In this document: positions 1 through 5,362 of the stretch, one piece after another
How positions within the stretch are numbered: the stretch's first letter is position 1
Layout: every line of letters begins with the position of its first letter
From: Actinomycetota bacterium
Lineage (GTDB): Bacteria > Actinomycetota > Acidimicrobiia > Acidimicrobiales > SZUA-35
DNA: 7,889 nt
Assembly: GCA_027730885.1 (NCBI GenBank)
Contig: JAQCHM010000147.1
Location: 1 to 7,889, forward strand
Direction of reading: 5' to 3'
Program-made: the position numbers and the translations under genes
Notes under the pieces: generated by a model
Seen by the model: only the letters and a program-made list of their open reading frames with translations
Databases searched by the model: none
What the model was told of the DNA's origin: nothing

Positions 1-2
1 CC

Positions 3-962
3 CCCCCCGCCGATGTCCCCCTCGCGGGATACAGGGAACCCCAGCCGATGGTGTTCGCGGGCCTTTATCCGGTCGACGGTGACGACTACGAGGGCTTCCG
101 GGACGCGCTCGACAAGCTGCAACTCGACGACGGCAGCTTCACGTTCGAACCCGAGACGTCGACCGCTCTGGGTTTCGGGTTCCGCTGCGGGTTCCTCGGG
201 CTGTTGCACATGGAGATCGTACGGGAGCGTCTCGAGCGCGAGTTCGACCTGAACCTCATCGCCACATCCCCATCGGTGAAGTACCGCATAACGCTCAACA
301 CCGGGGCCGAGCTGGTCGTCGACAACCCTTCGGACCTACCGCCGTCGGGCGACTGGACCCGCATCGATGAGCCATACCTGAAAGCCTCGATGATCACCCC
401 CAAGGCGTACACCGGCACGCTGATGGAGTTGTGCCAGGGTCGCCGCGGGCAGCTCCAGCGGATGGAGTATCTGTCGACCGAACGGCTCGAACTCGTCTAC
501 CACCTTCCGCTCGCGGAGGTGGTCATCGACTTCTTCGATCAGTTGAAGAGCCGCAGCCAGGGTTATGCGAGCCTGGACTACGAACCGATCGCCTACGAGC
601 CGGGCGATCTCGTCCGGGTCGACATCCTCTTCAACGGCGAACAGGTCGACGCGTTCTCGACCATCGTGCACCGCGACAGCTCCTACGAATACGGCCGTCG
701 AACTGCCGAGAAGCTCAAGGAGATCATTCCCCGTCAGCAGTTCGAGGTCCCGATCCAGGCGGCTATCGGAGGGCGAATCATCGCGCGTGAGACGGTGAAG
801 GCGTTCCGCAAGGACGTGACGGCCAAGCTCTACGGTGGGGACGTCACGCGCAAGAACAAGCTGCTGAAGAAGCAGAAGGAGGGCAAGAAGAAGATGAAGA
901 GCATCGGTCGGGTCGAGATACCACCGGACACCTTCATCCGTGCCCTCCGACTCGACGACTAG
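3..962 (+). CDS. lepA: Elongation factor 4 (LepA), C-terminal part, truncated by window edge
   Basis: LepA/EF4 is a ribosome-binding translational GTPase linked to back-translocation and initiation or assembly fidelity. Only the last 319 residues are visible; the family is about 600 long, so the GTPase domain lies left of the window. The frame is open from base 3, so the ATG at 48 is an internal methionine, in the conserved stretch PMVFAGLYPVD. Next comes the family block GFGFRCGFLGLLHMEI (codons from about 171), then the EF-G-like domain. The LepA-specific C-terminal domain starts near 760 and contains a lysine-rich run (about 845-900, KNKLLKKQKEGKKKMK) and the ending VEIPPDTFIRALRLDD before TAG. 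hrcA follows about 30 nt downstream, so the two are probably co-transcribed. In many actinobacteria hemW lies between lepA and hrcA; it is absent here. Identification is very secure. Confidence 0.97.
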   Translation, partial: PPADVPLAGYREPQPMVFAGLYPVDGDDYEGFRDALDKLQLDDGSFTFEPETSTALGFGFRCGFLGLLHMEIVRERLEREFDLNLIATSPSVKYRITLNTGAELVVDNPSDLPPSGDWTRIDEPYLKASMITPKAYTGTLMELCQGRRGQLQRMEYLSTERLELVYHLPLAEVVIDFFDQLKSRSQGYASLDYEPIAYEPGDLVRVDILFNGEQVDAFSTIVHRDSSYEYGRRTAEKLKEIIPRQQFEVPIQAAIGGRIIARETVKAFRKDVTAKLYGGDVTRKNKLLKKQKEGKKKMKSIGRVEIPPDTFIRALRLDD

Positions 963-975
963 CCCGGTCCCCGAC

Positions 976-981
976 GAGGAG
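976..981 (+). promoter_or_regulatory. Ribosome binding site of hrcA (start ambiguous)
   Basis: GAGGAG lies 3 nt before an in-frame GTG at 985 and 12 nt before an in-frame ATG at 994. Neither spacing is ideal. I chose ATG 994; GTG 985 would add three residues. The earlier ATG at 940 sits inside lepA and precedes this site, so it is unlikely. Confidence 0.5.
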
Positions 982-993
982 CACGTGACGCGC

Positions 994-2022
994 ATGCCCG
1001 ATGACCGCACATCCCAAGCCCGCGGTCTCGACGACCGCAAGGCGGCCATTCTCACCGCGGTCGTCGAGGAGTACATCGAAACGGCCCAGCCGGTCGGGTC
1101 GGGAGCGATCGCCGCGGCCTCGGCCGTGAGGGTCTCTCCGGCGACCGTGCGCAACGAGATGGCCGCGCTCGAAGCCGACGGCTATCTGGTGCAGCCGCAC
1201 ACCTCGGCCGGCCGGGTCCCGACAGAGAAGGGGTACCGCTACTTCGTCGACTCCGTGGGTCGGTCTGCCAACCGCCTGCCCGAGCCTCAGGAGGTTCGCG
1301 CCTTCTTCCGCCACATGAAGGGCGAATTGGAACACCTGATGCGCGACTCAGCGTCGCTGCTGAGCCGACTCACCGACTACGCCGCGGTGGTGGTCGACCA
1401 CTCCGGCGACGGGGCGGTCGTCCGGTCGGTCCAGCTCGTGTCGCTGACCAGCCGAGTCCTGCTCGTGGTGGTGGTGCTCAGTAACGGTGTGGTCCACAAA
1501 CACACCATCGAGCTCGGCTCCGACGTCGACGAGCACGAGGTGGCGGCAGTCCGCGGTGTCGTGGCGACCGTGGTCGAGGGCCGTCAACCCGGCGAGGGTG
1601 CCGGGGCGGCACCGACCGGGATTCCTTCGCGGGACGATCTGGCCCGTCGCGTGCTCATGGTGCTCAGCGGCTCCCGCGAATCCGATCGGGTCTACGTCGA
1701 CGGCACCGCCCGAGTGGCCGATTCGTTCGAGGCGGTCGAGAGTGTTCGGAGGGTCCTGTCGATCCTCGAGCAACAGCTGGTCGTCGTGAACGTGCTCACG
1801 GACGTTCTCGATCGCGGCCTCAACGTGGCCATCGGCACCGAGACCGGCGAGGACCGCCTCGAGGAATGCAGCGTCGTGGTCGCTCCCTATGAGGTCGAGG
1901 GCGAACGTGCCGGGACCATCGCCGTCCTCGGCCCGACACGGATGCACTACCCGCAGGCCATGGCGGCCGTCGCTGCGGTCAGCCGACAACTGGGTCGGCG
2001 ACTGAGTGACGGCCTGTCCTGA
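994..2022 (+). CDS. hrcA: Heat-inducible transcription repressor HrcA
   Basis: HrcA represses chaperone operons by binding the CIRCE inverted repeat, with GroEL modulating its activity. The 342-residue product is normal for the family. The N-terminal winged helix has the hallmark block: VSPATVRNEMAALEADGYL (about residues 47-65), then QPHTSAGRVPTEKGYRYFVD (67-86). The GAF-like dimerisation region follows, and the C-terminus has the conserved AGTIAVLGPTRMHYP (306-320). A hydrophobic VLLVVVVLSNG stretch near 155-165 is a core strand, not a membrane segment. hrcA sits 31 nt after lepA and 138 nt before dnaJ, the usual actinobacterial hrcA-dnaJ-rsmE arrangement. I found no CIRCE-like repeat in the window, so its targets (groESL and others) probably lie elsewhere, or the operon promoter is left of the window. 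The exact start (994 or 985) is uncertain. Confidence 0.95.
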   Translation: MPDDRTSQARGLDDRKAAILTAVVEEYIETAQPVGSGAIAAASAVRVSPATVRNEMAALEADGYLVQPHTSAGRVPTEKGYRYFVDSVGRSANRLPEPQEVRAFFRHMKGELEHLMRDSASLLSRLTDYAAVVVDHSGDGAVVRSVQLVSLTSRVLLVVVVLSNGVVHKHTIELGSDVDEHEVAAVRGVVATVVEGRQPGEGAGAAPTGIPSRDDLARRVLMVLSGSRESDRVYVDGTARVADSFEAVESVRRVLSILEQQLVVVNVLTDVLDRGLNVAIGTETGEDRLEECSVVVAPYEVEGERAGTIAVLGPTRMHYPQAMAAVAAVSRQLGRRLSDGLS

Positions 2023-2048
2023 GCCAAGCCCGCGATCGCCTCTAGCAT
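2019..2048 (+). promoter_or_regulatory. Possible promoter in hrcA-dnaJ gap
   Basis: CTGAGC (2019-2024), an 18-nt spacer and TAGCAT (2043-2048) resemble a weak actinobacterial sigma-70-type promoter overlapping the hrcA stop. Transcription would begin near 2055, giving dnaJ a leader of about 105 nt. The -35 match is poor, so this is tentative. The 138-nt gap holds no CIRCE element and no clear terminator. Confidence 0.25.
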
Positions 2049-2060
2049 GACCGCCTTAAC

Positions 2061-2168
2061 ATGACGACCACGAAGATGACGGTTGGAACCATGATCCCTG
2101 CACCCTCTACGCGCCAACGACCGAACGGGAATCTCGCCAAAGGAAGGACCTGGTGCCCTCGTGGCTGA
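2061..2168 (+). other. Small ORF of 35 codons overlapping the dnaJ start (doubtful)
   Basis: ATG at 2061 opens a 35-codon frame (beginning MTTTKMTVGT) that stops at TGA 2166-2168, overlapping the first codons of dnaJ. The ATG lies 12 nt after the TAGCAT box, so it would be nearly leaderless if that promoter is real. No similarity is recognised and the G/C preference at third positions is weaker than in the neighbours. It may be a leader peptide or chance. Confidence 0.15.
2141..2147 (+). promoter_or_regulatory. Ribosome binding site of dnaJ (odd spacing)
   Basis: AGGAAGG is a good Shine-Dalgarno match but lies 13 nt before the in-frame GTG at 2161. A GTG at 2153 has the better 5-nt spacing but is out of frame and meets a stop after 12 codons. 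The J-domain sequence VADFYDLLGV begins exactly at 2161, which decides the start. Confidence 0.5.
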
Positions 2169-3256
2169 CTTCTACGATCTCCTCGGTGTGAGCCGCTCGG
2201 CCGGCCAGGACGAGATCAAGAAGGCCTACCGCAAGCGGGCCCGCGAGCTGCACCCCGACGCCAATCCGGGTAACCCAGCCGCCGAAGCCGAGTTCAAGCA
2301 GGTTGCCGAGGCCTACGAGGTGCTCGGCGATCAGCAGAAACGGTCGCGCTACGACCAGTACGGCTCGGCCGACGGCCCGACCATGGGTGATCCCTTCGGC
2401 GGCGGCGGGCTCGGCGACCTCTTCGACGCATTCTTCAACATGGGAGGGGACGGTGCCCGAGCGACCTCGAACCGAGGAGTCGATCTCGAGGTCGTTGCCG
2501 AACTCGACCTGGTCGACACGGTCAAGGGGATCGCCAAGGAGGTGTCGGTCAGAACTGCGGTGAGCTGCGACACCTGTGAGGCGACCGGTGCCGCCCCGGA
2601 CTCCGAGACGGCGACCTGTCTCCAATGCGGCGGCAGTGGACAGACCCGACAGGTACGACAGTCCATCCTCGGCCAGATGGTCACCACCTCGATCTGCCCG
2701 CGCTGCAGCGGCGAGGGCAAGACCATTTCCAAGCCCTGCAACGACTGCCACGGTGAAGGTCGTCGGGTGGAGGACCGTTCGTACACCGTCGACATTCCCG
2801 CCGGGGTGGCCCACGGCACCACCCTTCGGCTCAGCGGTCGGGGAGCGGTTGGTCCGCGCGGAGGCGCGGCCGGCGACCTGTACGTCGAGGTCCGGGTTCG
2901 TCCCCACCGGATCTTCCGACGGGAGGGCGACCACCTGCTGGCCGATCTCCACATCACGTTTGCGCAGGCGGCGCTCGGTGCCACCATCGGCTTCGACACT
3001 CTCGATGGTCGGACCGACATCGAGGTGCCGCAGGGAGCCCAGACGGGTTCGGTGATCAACGTTCGCGATCGCGGTATCCCACGACTCCGGGGTCGGGGTC
3101 GTGGTGACCTCGTGGTGGCGTTGGTGGTCGACACACCGCGTGATCTGACCGAGGAGCAGGCCGACCTGTTGCGACAGCTCGCCGAGTTGCGGGGCGAAGA
3201 GGTCGGAGGCCCCGGAAGGCGGCCTGTTCTCCAAGATCCGCTCCGCCTTCTCCTAG
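2161..3256 (+). CDS. dnaJ: Chaperone protein DnaJ (Hsp40), with a frameshift near the 3' end
   Basis: DnaJ stimulates the DnaK ATPase and delivers unfolded clients. Starting at GTG 2161, the J domain covers residues 1-68 with HPD at 31-33. A short Gly/Phe region follows (about 76-98). The zinc region has four Cys pairs, CDTC (136-139), CLQC (153-156), CPRC (179-182) and CNDC (193-196); the first repeat has lost part of its CxxCxGxG glycine pattern. The client-binding C-terminal domain runs to about residue 345. After GEEVGG (near 3207) the frame changes. The original frame has no stop until 3873, inside rsmE, whereas the frame one base later reads GGLFSKIRSAFS and stops at TAG 3254-3256. That ending is typical of actinobacterial DnaJ and gives about 364 residues, a normal length. 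An extra base in the CCCC run at 3210-3213 is the simplest cause. rsmE starts 12 nt after this stop. Confidence 0.93.
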
Positions 3257-3268
3257 GCGGCCTCCACC

Positions 3269-3982
3269 GTGGACGACCCGGCGATCGGTGCGGGAAGCTG
3301 GCTGAGGGAGCACCCGCTGGCGTTCGTGGAGGACCTCGAGGTTCCGGAGCTGGACGAAGTGGACTATCACCACTTTTCGCGATCTCTGCGACTGCGGGAC
3401 GGCGAACCCATCTCGGTCAGCGACGGACGTGGACGCTGGCGTCCCGCACACCTTGGCCGGGTCGTCGAGGCGTCGGGTCCCATCGTGGAGACCGATCAGC
3501 CGGCGTGGCCCATCACCGTGGCCTTCGCACCGGTGAAAGCCCAGCGGCCGGAATGGATCGTGCAGAAGCTGACCGAACTCGGTGTCGACCACATCGTTCC
3601 GCTACGGACGGAACGGTCGGTCGTTCGGTGGGATGCCGATCGAGCGGGTCGGCAGTCCGAGCGCTGGGCCAAGACCATTCGAGAGGCTGCCATGCAGTGC
3701 CGACAAGTGCGCCTTCCGTCGTTCGATCCAGTGACCGATATCGGCACGATGCTGTCGCAGTATCCGCACGCCGCCCTGGCCGACCCCGAGGGGCGTCCCG
3801 TCGGGGAGTCCGATCGGACGCTGCTGATCGGCCCCGAGGGTGGTTGGGGCGTAGGGGAACGCCTCGGCGGTGAGCTTCGTTCGCTGCCCGGCGGCATCCT
3901 CCGGGCCGAGACAGCGAGCATCGTCGCCGCCGCCATGCTGGTTCACATCAGAAAGTCCGGTCCCTTCACCTTGGGTGGTTGA
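3269..3982 (+). CDS. rsmE: 16S rRNA (uracil(1498)-N(3))-methyltransferase RsmE
   Basis: RsmE methylates N3 of U1498 of 16S rRNA in the 30S subunit, using S-adenosylmethionine. It is a SPOUT-class, trefoil-knot enzyme. The 237-residue product starts at GTG 3269, with AGGCGG at 3255-3260 eight nt upstream. An N-terminal PUA-like domain (about 1-75, ending SDGRGRWR and HLGRVVE) precedes the catalytic part. Family motifs are QKLTELGVDHIVPLRTERSV (99-118), ERWAKTIREAAMQCRQ (131-146), the cofactor loop LLIGPEGGW (185-193) and the knot motif LRAETASIVA (211-220). It sits immediately after the restored dnaJ stop, as in other actinobacteria, and is probably translated from the same message. A second frame continuous with dnaJ overlaps most of it but is a by-product of the dnaJ frameshift. 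Confidence 0.96.
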   Translation: MDDPAIGAGSWLREHPLAFVEDLEVPELDEVDYHHFSRSLRLRDGEPISVSDGRGRWRPAHLGRVVEASGPIVETDQPAWPITVAFAPVKAQRPEWIVQKLTELGVDHIVPLRTERSVVRWDADRAGRQSERWAKTIREAAMQCRQVRLPSFDPVTDIGTMLSQYPHAALADPEGRPVGESDRTLLIGPEGGWGVGERLGGELRSLPGGILRAETASIVAAAMLVHIRKSGPFTLGG

Positions 3983-4007
3983 AGCTGCTCTCCGTGGCGC
4001 TTAGGGT
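3979..4007 (+). promoter_or_regulatory. Candidate bldD promoter
   Basis: TTGAAG (3979-3984), a 17-nt spacer and TAGGGT (4002-4007) fit a sigma-70-type actinobacterial promoter. The -35 box overlaps the rsmE stop codon. Predicted transcription start is near 4014, leaving a leader of about 80 nt. No promoter assay or alignment supports it. Confidence 0.4.
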
Positions 4008-4054
4008 TACCGCTCGAAGGGTCTGAGGACCGAGAGTGGCCACGTCACCGACAG

Positions 4055-4082
4055 CCGAACCCTGACGACCGAACCCTGATGA
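4055..4082 (+). repeat. 14-bp tandem repeat (2 copies) in the bldD leader
   Basis: CCGAACCCTGACGA (4055-4068) is followed directly by CCGAACCCTGATGA (4069-4082), differing at one base. The pair ends just before the GAGGA ribosome binding site at 4084-4088. It may be an operator, an RNA element or a neutral slippage product. Confidence 0.7.
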
Positions 4083-4095
4083 CGAGGACCTGCCC

Positions 4096-4626
4096 ATGTT
4101 GGACGAAGAATCCGAAAAAGTCTCGGCTTACGGGCGGCGAGTGGGCGAGCGTCTTCGGTCGATCCGACGCCAGAAGCGGTTGTCGCTCCAGGACGTCGAG
4201 GTAAACTCGTCGCAGGAGTTCAAGGCCTCCGTTCTCGGTGCCTACGAACGGGGCGAGCGGGCCATCTCGGTGCCGAGACTCGAACGTCTCGCGCAGTTCT
4301 ACAACGTCCCGGTCGACCAACTCCTTCCTCGGGCGACCACGGTCGGCATCACCCCGGGCACGGTCGACCTGACCGAACAGACCGGACGGGCCGGCGTCAC
4401 CCTCGATCTCACCCAGCTCGACGCCGTCGCCGGGGCCGAAGGCGAGATGCTGGGCCGGTATCTCGGGATGATCCAGGTGCAACGCCAGGACTTCAACGGG
4501 CGAGTGCTCACGGTTCGCCAAGATGATCTGCGAGCGCTCGCTTGCATTCTCGGGGTCGACTTCGATCGTGCGGTCGACCGCCTCGCCGATCTCGGTCTCA
4601 CCTCCACCGCCCCCCGCGGCGCTTGA
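4096..4626 (+). CDS. bldD: BldD-type transcriptional regulator with cyclic-di-GMP binding signature
   Basis: In Streptomyces, BldD is a DNA-binding repressor of development whose C-terminal domain dimerises on a cyclic-di-GMP tetramer. The 176-residue product starts at ATG 4096, with GAGGA seven nt upstream. Residues 10-80 are an Xre-type helix-turn-helix domain resembling BldD closely (RLRSIRRQKRLSLQDVE, then LGAYERGERAISVPRLERLAQFYNVPVDQLLP). After a variable linker, residues 115-170 form the effector domain. R130-Q-D132, eight residues, then R141-Q-D-D144 match the known RGD-x8-RQDD ligand signature; only the middle Gly is Gln, and the ligand-contacting Arg and Asp residues are kept. It lies between rsmE and phoH, which is not its Streptomyces location. 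Its 3' end converges with the minus-strand kinase-like gene. Orthology is strong; a developmental role is not implied. Confidence 0.92.
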   Translation: MLDEESEKVSAYGRRVGERLRSIRRQKRLSLQDVEVNSSQEFKASVLGAYERGERAISVPRLERLAQFYNVPVDQLLPRATTVGITPGTVDLTEQTGRAGVTLDLTQLDAVAGAEGEMLGRYLGMIQVQRQDFNGRVLTVRQDDLRALACILGVDFDRAVDRLADLGLTSTAPRGA

Positions 4627-4717
4627 CCAACTGGTCCAGTCGATAGGCCACCCGGCGGAACGGCGCCGGCTGGTCTGCGAGGTCGTTCCATCCGTCGGGC
4701 ACGGGGATGTTGCGGCC
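4598..4717 (-). other. Coding-like continuation of the kinase frame beyond a TGA (possible C-terminus or 34-aa ORF)
   Basis: Directly after the TGA at 4720-4718 the same frame stays open for 39 codons to TGA 4600-4598. Of these codons, 35 end in G or C, as in real genes here. The peptide reads GRNIPVPDGWNDLADQPAPF, then RRVAYRLDQLVKRRGGRWR. An in-frame GTG at 4702 could start a 34-residue protein, but no well-placed ribosome binding site is seen. The alternatives are that the upstream TGA is a recent nonsense change (for example CGA to TGA), a base-call error or a readthrough site, making this the C-terminus of the kinase-like protein. It overlaps the end of bldD on the other strand by 29 bp. 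Confidence 0.4.
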
Positions 4718-5203
4718 TCACCACTCCTCGGTCAGCCACCCGACGCAGCGTTGGAACCCGATCCAGTCCTGATGCCGAAGGTCGGATCTCGTCCCGAAGC
4801 GTCCCTCGCCGTGGAGTCGATCGGTCGGTGACCGCCCCTTTGGAGAACACAACACCAGGCTCGGGGTGCCGTTGACGCCCGAGCGGTCGACGAGTAGATG
4901 ATCCGGCGACAAGTTGGCGTGTACGAAGCCGCGCTCGTGGAGGTCAGCGATCGTTCGGGCCAGCGACGAGAGCGCGAGTGCCGCGTCTTCGGGTCCGAGC
5001 GCCGCGGTTTGGAAGGTGGGGCCGGCGACGAGTTCGGTGTCGATCGTCAGGCGATCGGGGTGCCAACCGAGGAGTCGGACAACGCCGGGATGGACCGCCT
5101 CGGCAAGCCATCGGGCTTCGTGAAGGGCGAGGTGCGGATCACCGACGAACTTTTTGACACGTCGGGGGTCGGCCCGGGCGGCGACGCTTCTGGGGTGGTA
5201 CAT
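4718..5203 (-). CDS. Short protein-kinase-like protein, probable pseudokinase
   Basis: The 161-residue product looks like a reduced Ser/Thr-kinase fold. VKKF (16-19) can be the strand-3 lysine, HEARWLAEAVHPGVVRLLGW (28-47) the C-helix Glu (E29) and following strand, and TELVAGPTF (56-64) the hinge. LHERGFVHANLSPDHLLVD (88-106) is the catalytic loop. There the canonical HRDLKPxN reads HANLSPDH, so the catalytic Asp is Asn97 and the Lys is Ser. The DFG position reads about CSP (119-121), without Asp. There is no N-terminal glycine-rich loop. DLRHQDWIGFQRCVGWLTEEW (141-161) suits helix F, so the rest of the C-lobe is missing. ATG 5203 has AGGGGA four nt upstream. Coding-like codons precede the ATG back to a TAG, but I see no better start. 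The gene converges on bldD and diverges from phoH. Kinase-fold resemblance is moderately sure; loss of catalysis and any role are inference. Confidence 0.7.
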   Translation of the reverse strand: MYHPRSVAARADPRRVKKFVGDPHLALHEARWLAEAVHPGVVRLLGWHPDRLTIDTELVAGPTFQTAALGPEDAALALSSLARTIADLHERGFVHANLSPDHLLVDRSGVNGTPSLVLCSPKGRSPTDRLHGEGRFGTRSDLRHQDWIGFQRCVGWLTEEW

Positions 5204-5224
5204 GCTGTCCCCTGCGGGGTGCAG

Positions 5225-5246
5225 CCCACCGAGGATGCACGGTGGG
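5225..5246. promoter_or_regulatory. Perfect inverted repeat in the divergent kinase-phoH region
   Basis: CCCACCG (5225-5231), an 8-nt loop and CGGTGGG (5240-5246) form a perfect 7-bp stem. It lies about 20 nt upstream of the minus-strand kinase-like start, inside its presumed leader. No T-run follows on either side, so it is not a standard terminator. It may be an operator or a leader RNA hairpin. Confidence 0.45.
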
Positions 5247-5290
5247 ACTCGAGCAGAGTGGCCGAACGGCTACGAGCGGGGAGTAGTCAA

Positions 5291-5318
5291 ACGCTACCGG
5301 GCTCGACGCTGAAGCGAA
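5291..5318 (-). promoter_or_regulatory. Possible promoter of the kinase-like gene
   Basis: On the minus strand, TTCGCT (5318-5313), a 16-nt spacer and TAGCGT (5296-5291) form a weak TAGnnT-type promoter. It would give a leader of about 80 nt that includes the inverted repeat at 5225-5246. The -35 box is poor. Confidence 0.3.
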
Positions 5319-5342
5319 CCGCCGACGGCGCGGGCCGGACGT

Positions 5343-5351
5343 TGCTAGGCT
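5343..5351 (+). promoter_or_regulatory. Candidate extended -10 element for phoH (near-leaderless)
   Basis: TGCTAGGCT is an extended -10 box (TGn plus TAGGCT at 5346-5351). Only a GAC-type -35 remnant is visible (CCGACG, 5322-5327, 18-nt spacer). The phoH ATG is 11 nt after the box, so the message would have a leader of roughly 2-5 nt. No Shine-Dalgarno sequence precedes the ATG, which agrees with leaderless translation. Confidence 0.4.
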
Positions 5352-5362
5352 GCGCCGGGTAC

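Noticed and set aside
1..8. Run of eight C residues at the window edge
   Set aside because: It fits Pro codons in a variable LepA loop just before the conserved GYREPQPMVFAG; nothing else supports a special element.
336..1154. Minus-strand ORF of 272 codons opposite lepA and the hrcA start
   Set aside because: It is antisense to two secure genes, with no recognisable domain.
1348..1989. Minus-strand ORF of 213 codons opposite hrcA
   Set aside because: His/Asp-rich shadow translation of hrcA. The forward frame carries all the HrcA motifs.
2107..3234. Minus-strand ORF of 375 codons opposite dnaJ
   Set aside because: It lies wholly opposite dnaJ and its leader, and shows no recognisable family; such open antisense frames are common in high-G+C DNA.
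3257..3873. Continuation of the dnaJ frame giving a 570-residue protein through rsmE
   Set aside because: The DnaJ family ends near residue 365-380, and the shifted frame restores the known C-terminal sequence and a stop. The extra part is Arg/Gly-rich out-of-frame translation of rsmE.
4624..4720. Search for a bidirectional terminator between the convergent genes
   Set aside because: Only a 4-5 bp GACCA/TGGTC match without a T-run was found, too weak to call.
4523..4831. Plus-strand ORF of 102 codons spanning the bldD end and the kinase-like 3' end
   Set aside because: It starts inside bldD in another frame and has low-complexity Pro/Ser content; the minus strand carries the better coding signal.
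4898..5362. N-terminal extension of phoH in an open frame from ATG 4898
   Set aside because: PhoH similarity starts at 5363, and the extension is antisense to the kinase-like gene, with composition unlike the family.
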